A stretch of 64,000 bases of DNA. Source: Symbiobacterium thermophilum. GTDB taxonomy: Bacteria > Bacillota > Sulfobacillia > DYFQ01. Position numbers and translations under genes: made by a program. Of this stretch, positions 61,183-64,000 are shown one piece after another; position 1 is the first letter of the stretch, and each line of letters starts with the position of its first letter. The stretch covers positions 1 to 64,000 of the forward strand of contig DYFQ01000003.1 in assembly GCA_020725105.1 (NCBI GenBank), given 5' to 3'. The notes beneath the pieces are model-generated. The model made no database searches. It was not told the origin of the DNA and saw only the letters and a list, made by a program, of their open reading frames with translations.

Positions 61183-62040
61183 ATGGCCGGCGTGCGACCG
61201 CCCGCCGTGGCGGGCTTGTTCTACCCCGCCGACCCGCACGAACTGTGGGGCACGGTCCGGGAATACCTGGCCGCCGCCAGGTCCGCCGGACCGACTCCCA
61301 AAGCCATGGTCGTACCGCACGCCGGCTACGTGTACTCCGGGCCGGTGGCCGCGGCCGCCTACGGCAGGCTGGCCGCGTCCGGTCCCGCCTTCAGCCGGGT
61401 GGTGCTGGTCGGCCCGGCTCACCGGGCAGCCCTGCGGGGCGTGGCGGCCAGCGGCGCCGAGGCCTTCGCCACGCCGCTGGGCCGCGTCCCCGTCGACCGT
61501 TCCGCCACCACCCTGATTCTATCCCTTCCGCAGGTCGGCGTGGACGACGAAGCTCACGCCCCCGAGCACGGCCTGGAGGTCCAGCTTCCTTTCCTCCAGA
61601 CCGTGCTGGCCGACTTCACCCTGGTGCCGCTGGTGGTGGGCGACGCCACCCCCGAGGAGGTGGACGAGGTGCTGGAGGTGCTGTGGGACGGCCCTGAAAC
61701 CCTGGTCGTCGTGAGCACCGACCTCAGCCACTACCTGGACTACGAAGCCGCCCGCCGGCTGGACCTGGCCACCTCCCGCGCCATCGAGGCCCTGCGCCCG
61801 GAGGAGATCCGGCCGGAACAGGCCTGCGGCTGGACCGGCCTGGTGGCGCTCCTGGCGGTGGCCCGCCGGCACGGGTTGCGGGCAAGGACGCTGGAACTGC
61901 GCAACTCGGGCGACGCGGCCGGCCCCAGGCACATGGTGGTGGGCTACGGGGCCTACGTCCTGGAGCCGCCGGCAAGCGCCCGCCAGGAAGCGGAGGTGGC
62001 CGCCGAGGCGGTGAGCCCGGCCCTGGCCGTGGTAGAATGA
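61183..62040 (+). CDS. amrB: AmmeMemoRadiSam system protein B (MEMO1 family)
   Basis: 'VRPPAVAGLFYPADPHELWGTV', 'VVPHAGYVYSGPVAAAAYGRL', 'LVVVSTDLSHYLDYEAA'. Confidence 0.93.
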   Translation: MAGVRPPAVAGLFYPADPHELWGTVREYLAAARSAGPTPKAMVVPHAGYVYSGPVAAAAYGRLAASGPAFSRVVLVGPAHRAALRGVAASGAEAFATPLGRVPVDRSATTLILSLPQVGVDDEAHAPEHGLEVQLPFLQTVLADFTLVPLVVGDATPEEVDEVLEVLWDGPETLVVVSTDLSHYLDYEAARRLDLATSRAIEALRPEEIRPEQACGWTGLVALLAVARRHGLRARTLELRNSGDAAGPRHMVVGYGAYVLEPPASARQEAEVAAEAVSPALAVVE

Positions 62041-62112
62041 TCGGAGTTGCCCGAAGCACCCGGGCCGCACTGCGACACGAAGTCGCCGGCCCCGTCGCAG
62101 GAGGAGTGCGCG

Positions 62113-63405
62113 GTGAAAGAAGACCACCCTGAGTTCCGGCTTCTCCGGCCGCCTGGAGAGGGCGAGCCCATCGGTTACCGTGACGGGCAGCTGGTGGTCC
62201 CCGACCGCCCCATCATCCCCTTCATCGAGGGTGACGGCACCGGTCCCGACATCTGGGCCGCCAGCCGGCCGGTGTTCGACGCCGCCGTGGAGCGGGCCTA
62301 CGGCGGGCGGCGCAGGATCGTCTGGTTCGAGGTGTTCGCCGGGGAGAAGTGTCACGACCGCTTCGGCACCTGGCTGCTGGACGACACTCTCGCGGCCATC
62401 AGGGCCTACCGGGTGGCCATCAAGGGCCCGCTGACCACGCCCGTCGGGGGCGGGATCCGCAGCCTGAACGTCACCCTCCGGCAGGCACTGGACCTTTACG
62501 CCTGCGTCCGGCCGGTCCGCTGGTTCGAGGGCGTGCCCAGCCCGGTGTTGCGGCCCGACCTGGTGAACGTGGTCATCTTCCGGGAGAACACCGAAGACAT
62601 CTACGCCGGCATCGAATGGCCGGCAGGGTCGGAGGAAGCGCGAAAGGTCATCGCGTTCCTCGAGCGCGAGTTCGGTGTCGCGGTGCGGCCCGATTCGGGC
62701 CTCGGCCTGAAACCCATGTCCGAGTTCGGCTCCAAACGCCTCATCAGGAAGGCCATCCGGTACGCCCTGGACCACGGCAGAAAGAGCGTCACCCTGGTCC
62801 ACAAGGGAAACATCCAGAAGTACACCGAGGGCGCCTTCCGCGACTGGGGCTACGAACTGGCCCGGGAGGAGTTCGGCGACGTCACCATCACCGAGGACCA
62901 GCTCTGGAGCCAGCACGGCGGCCGGCAGCCCGAGGGCAAGGTGGTCATCAAGGACCGGATCGCCGACATCATCTTCCAGCAATTGCTCCTCCGGCCGGCG
63001 GAGTTCGACGTGCTGGCCTGCCCCAACCTGAACGGCGACTACCTCTCGGACGCCGTGGCCGCCCAGGTGAGCGGGATCGGCATCGCGCCCGGGGCCAACC
63101 TTTCCGACGGTTACGGCCTGTTCGAGGCGACCCACGGCACGGCGCCCAAGTACGCCGGCCAGGACAGGGTGAACCCCGGGTCGGTGATCCTGTCGGGCGT
63201 GATGATGCTGGAGTTCATGGGCTGGCGGGAAGCCGCCGACCTGATCGTCCGGGGTCTGGAGCGCACCATCCGGCAGAAGACGGTGACCTACGACTTCGCC
63301 CGGCTGACCGAGGGCGCCACCGAGGTCAGGTGCTCGGAGTTCGGCCGGCTGATCGTGGAGAACATGGGGTTCAAAGCCGCTTGGCCGTCTCGCTGGCGGC
63401 GATGA
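62113..63405 (+). CDS. icd: NADP-dependent isocitrate dehydrogenase
   Basis: '[14 protein letters not shown]', '[15 protein letters not shown]', '[25 protein letters not shown]'; GTG start in frame. Confidence 0.94.
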   Translation: MKEDHPEFRLLRPPGEGEPIGYRDGQLVVPDRPIIPFIEGDGTGPDIWAASRPVFDAAVERAYGGRRRIVWFEVFAGEKCHDRFGTWLLDDTLAAIRAYRVAIKGPLTTPVGGGIRSLNVTLRQALDLYACVRPVRWFEGVPSPVLRPDLVNVVIFRENTEDIYAGIEWPAGSEEARKVIAFLEREFGVAVRPDSGLGLKPMSEFGSKRLIRKAIRYALDHGRKSVTLVHKGNIQKYTEGAFRDWGYELAREEFGDVTITEDQLWSQHGGRQPEGKVVIKDRIADIIFQQLLLRPAEFDVLACPNLNGDYLSDAVAAQVSGIGIAPGANLSDGYGLFEATHGTAPKYAGQDRVNPGSVILSGVMMLEFMGWREAADLIVRGLERTIRQKTVTYDFARLTEGATEVRCSEFGRLIVENMGFKAAWPSRWRR

Positions 63406-64000
63406 GAATGGGATCGTAGACGGGAGAGTACGGCGGGGCGTAGCTCAGGTCAAGCTCGGCCAGGCGGTCCACGGTCCAGCCGGCATGAAGCGCCGTGGCG
63501 ACGACGTCGATCCGCTTGGCGACGCCGGCCTCCCCCACCATCTGAGCCCCCAGGAGCCGGCCCGTCCCCCGCTCCGCCACCAGCTTGACCGTGGCCGGAC
63601 CGGGGCCGGGGTAGTAGTGGGCCCGGACCCCGTGGGTGATGGCGTGGCCCGCGGCGTCAAAGCCCTCGGCCTTCGCCTGGGCCTCCGAGAGCCCCGTGCG
63701 GGCCACCTCCAGGCCAAACACCTTGACCACGGCGGTGCCCACCACCCCCGGAAAGCGGGCGTCGCCGCCGGCGGCGTTCTCCCCGGCCACGCGGCCCTGC
63801 TTGTTGGCGGTCGTGCCCAGCGGCACGTAAGCCGGGCGCCCGGTCACCAGGTGCCGGACCTCGGCCACGTCCCCGGCGGCGTAGATCCCCGGCTGGCTGG
63901 TCTCCAGCCGGCCGGTGACGGCCACGGCGCCGGACGCGCCGAGCTTGAGCCCCGCCTCCTCGGCCAGTTCCGCCTGGGGCCTGACGCCCAGGCCCAGGAG
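63371..64000 (-). CDS. FAD-dependent pyridine nucleotide-disulfide oxidoreductase, 5' truncated by window edge
   Basis: '[41 protein letters not shown]'; frame open to 64000; convergent 35-nt overlap with icd. Confidence 0.9.
   Translation of the reverse strand, partial: LLGLGVRPQAELAEEAGLKLGASGAVAVTGRLETSQPGIYAAGDVAEVRHLVTGRPAYVPLGTTANKQGRVAGENAAGGDARFPGVVGTAVVKVFGLEVARTGLSEAQAKAEGFDAAGHAITHGVRAHYYPGPGPATVKLVAERGTGRLLGAQMVGEAGVAKRIDVVATALHAGWTVDRLAELDLSYAPPYSPVYDPILIAASETAKRL

Overview
High-GC window from what looks like an endospore-forming Firmicutes-type bacterium (SASP-like gene, FliW/CsrA, FliY, TIGR03826-type flagellar operon protein). It is dominated by a nearly complete flagellar locus on the minus strand: flgB-flgC-fliEFGHIJ-motE-fliK-flgD-flgE-flbD-motAB-fliLMY-fliOPQR-flhBAF-ycgR-sigD-fapA-flgF/G, then late genes flgM-flgN-flgK-flgL-fliW-csrA-two flagellins-GT2/TPR-flaG-fliD-fliS-fliT. 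Left flank: glycosyltransferases (one fused to TPR and methyltransferase domains), murD, an aminotransferase, an MBL hydrolase, an orphan FlhG-like ATPase, a LysM amidase, a SASP, and a receiver/HD-GYP pair. Right flank: Trm112-like protein, sodA, AmmeMemoRadiSam genes, icd and a truncated oxidoreductase. The most interesting signals are mainly regulatory. (1) A sigma-54 module at 14.3-17.2 kb: an enhancer-binding protein gene, three tandem 17-bp palindromes TGTCCGG-N3-CCGGACA just after its stop, a consensus -24/-12 promoter about 95 bp further on, and then a truncated HD-domain gene, a 17-aa amphipathic peptide ORF and a subtilase remnant. (2) Two tandem class-I c-di-GMP (GEMM-I) riboswitches, each with its own terminator, ahead of flgB. 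(3) A recurring sigma-28 promoter form TAAA-N16-GNCGATA before flgM, flgL, flagellin 1 and the orphan flhG. (4) A perfect hairpin presenting the SD/CsrA motif GGAGGAA in its loop just upstream of flagellin 1. (5) A receiver lacking the phospho-Asp next to an HD-GYP protein lacking the HD histidine. (6) An FlhG-like ATPase with an N-terminal YcgR-like (PilZN) domain. All assignments come from reading motifs; no searches were run.
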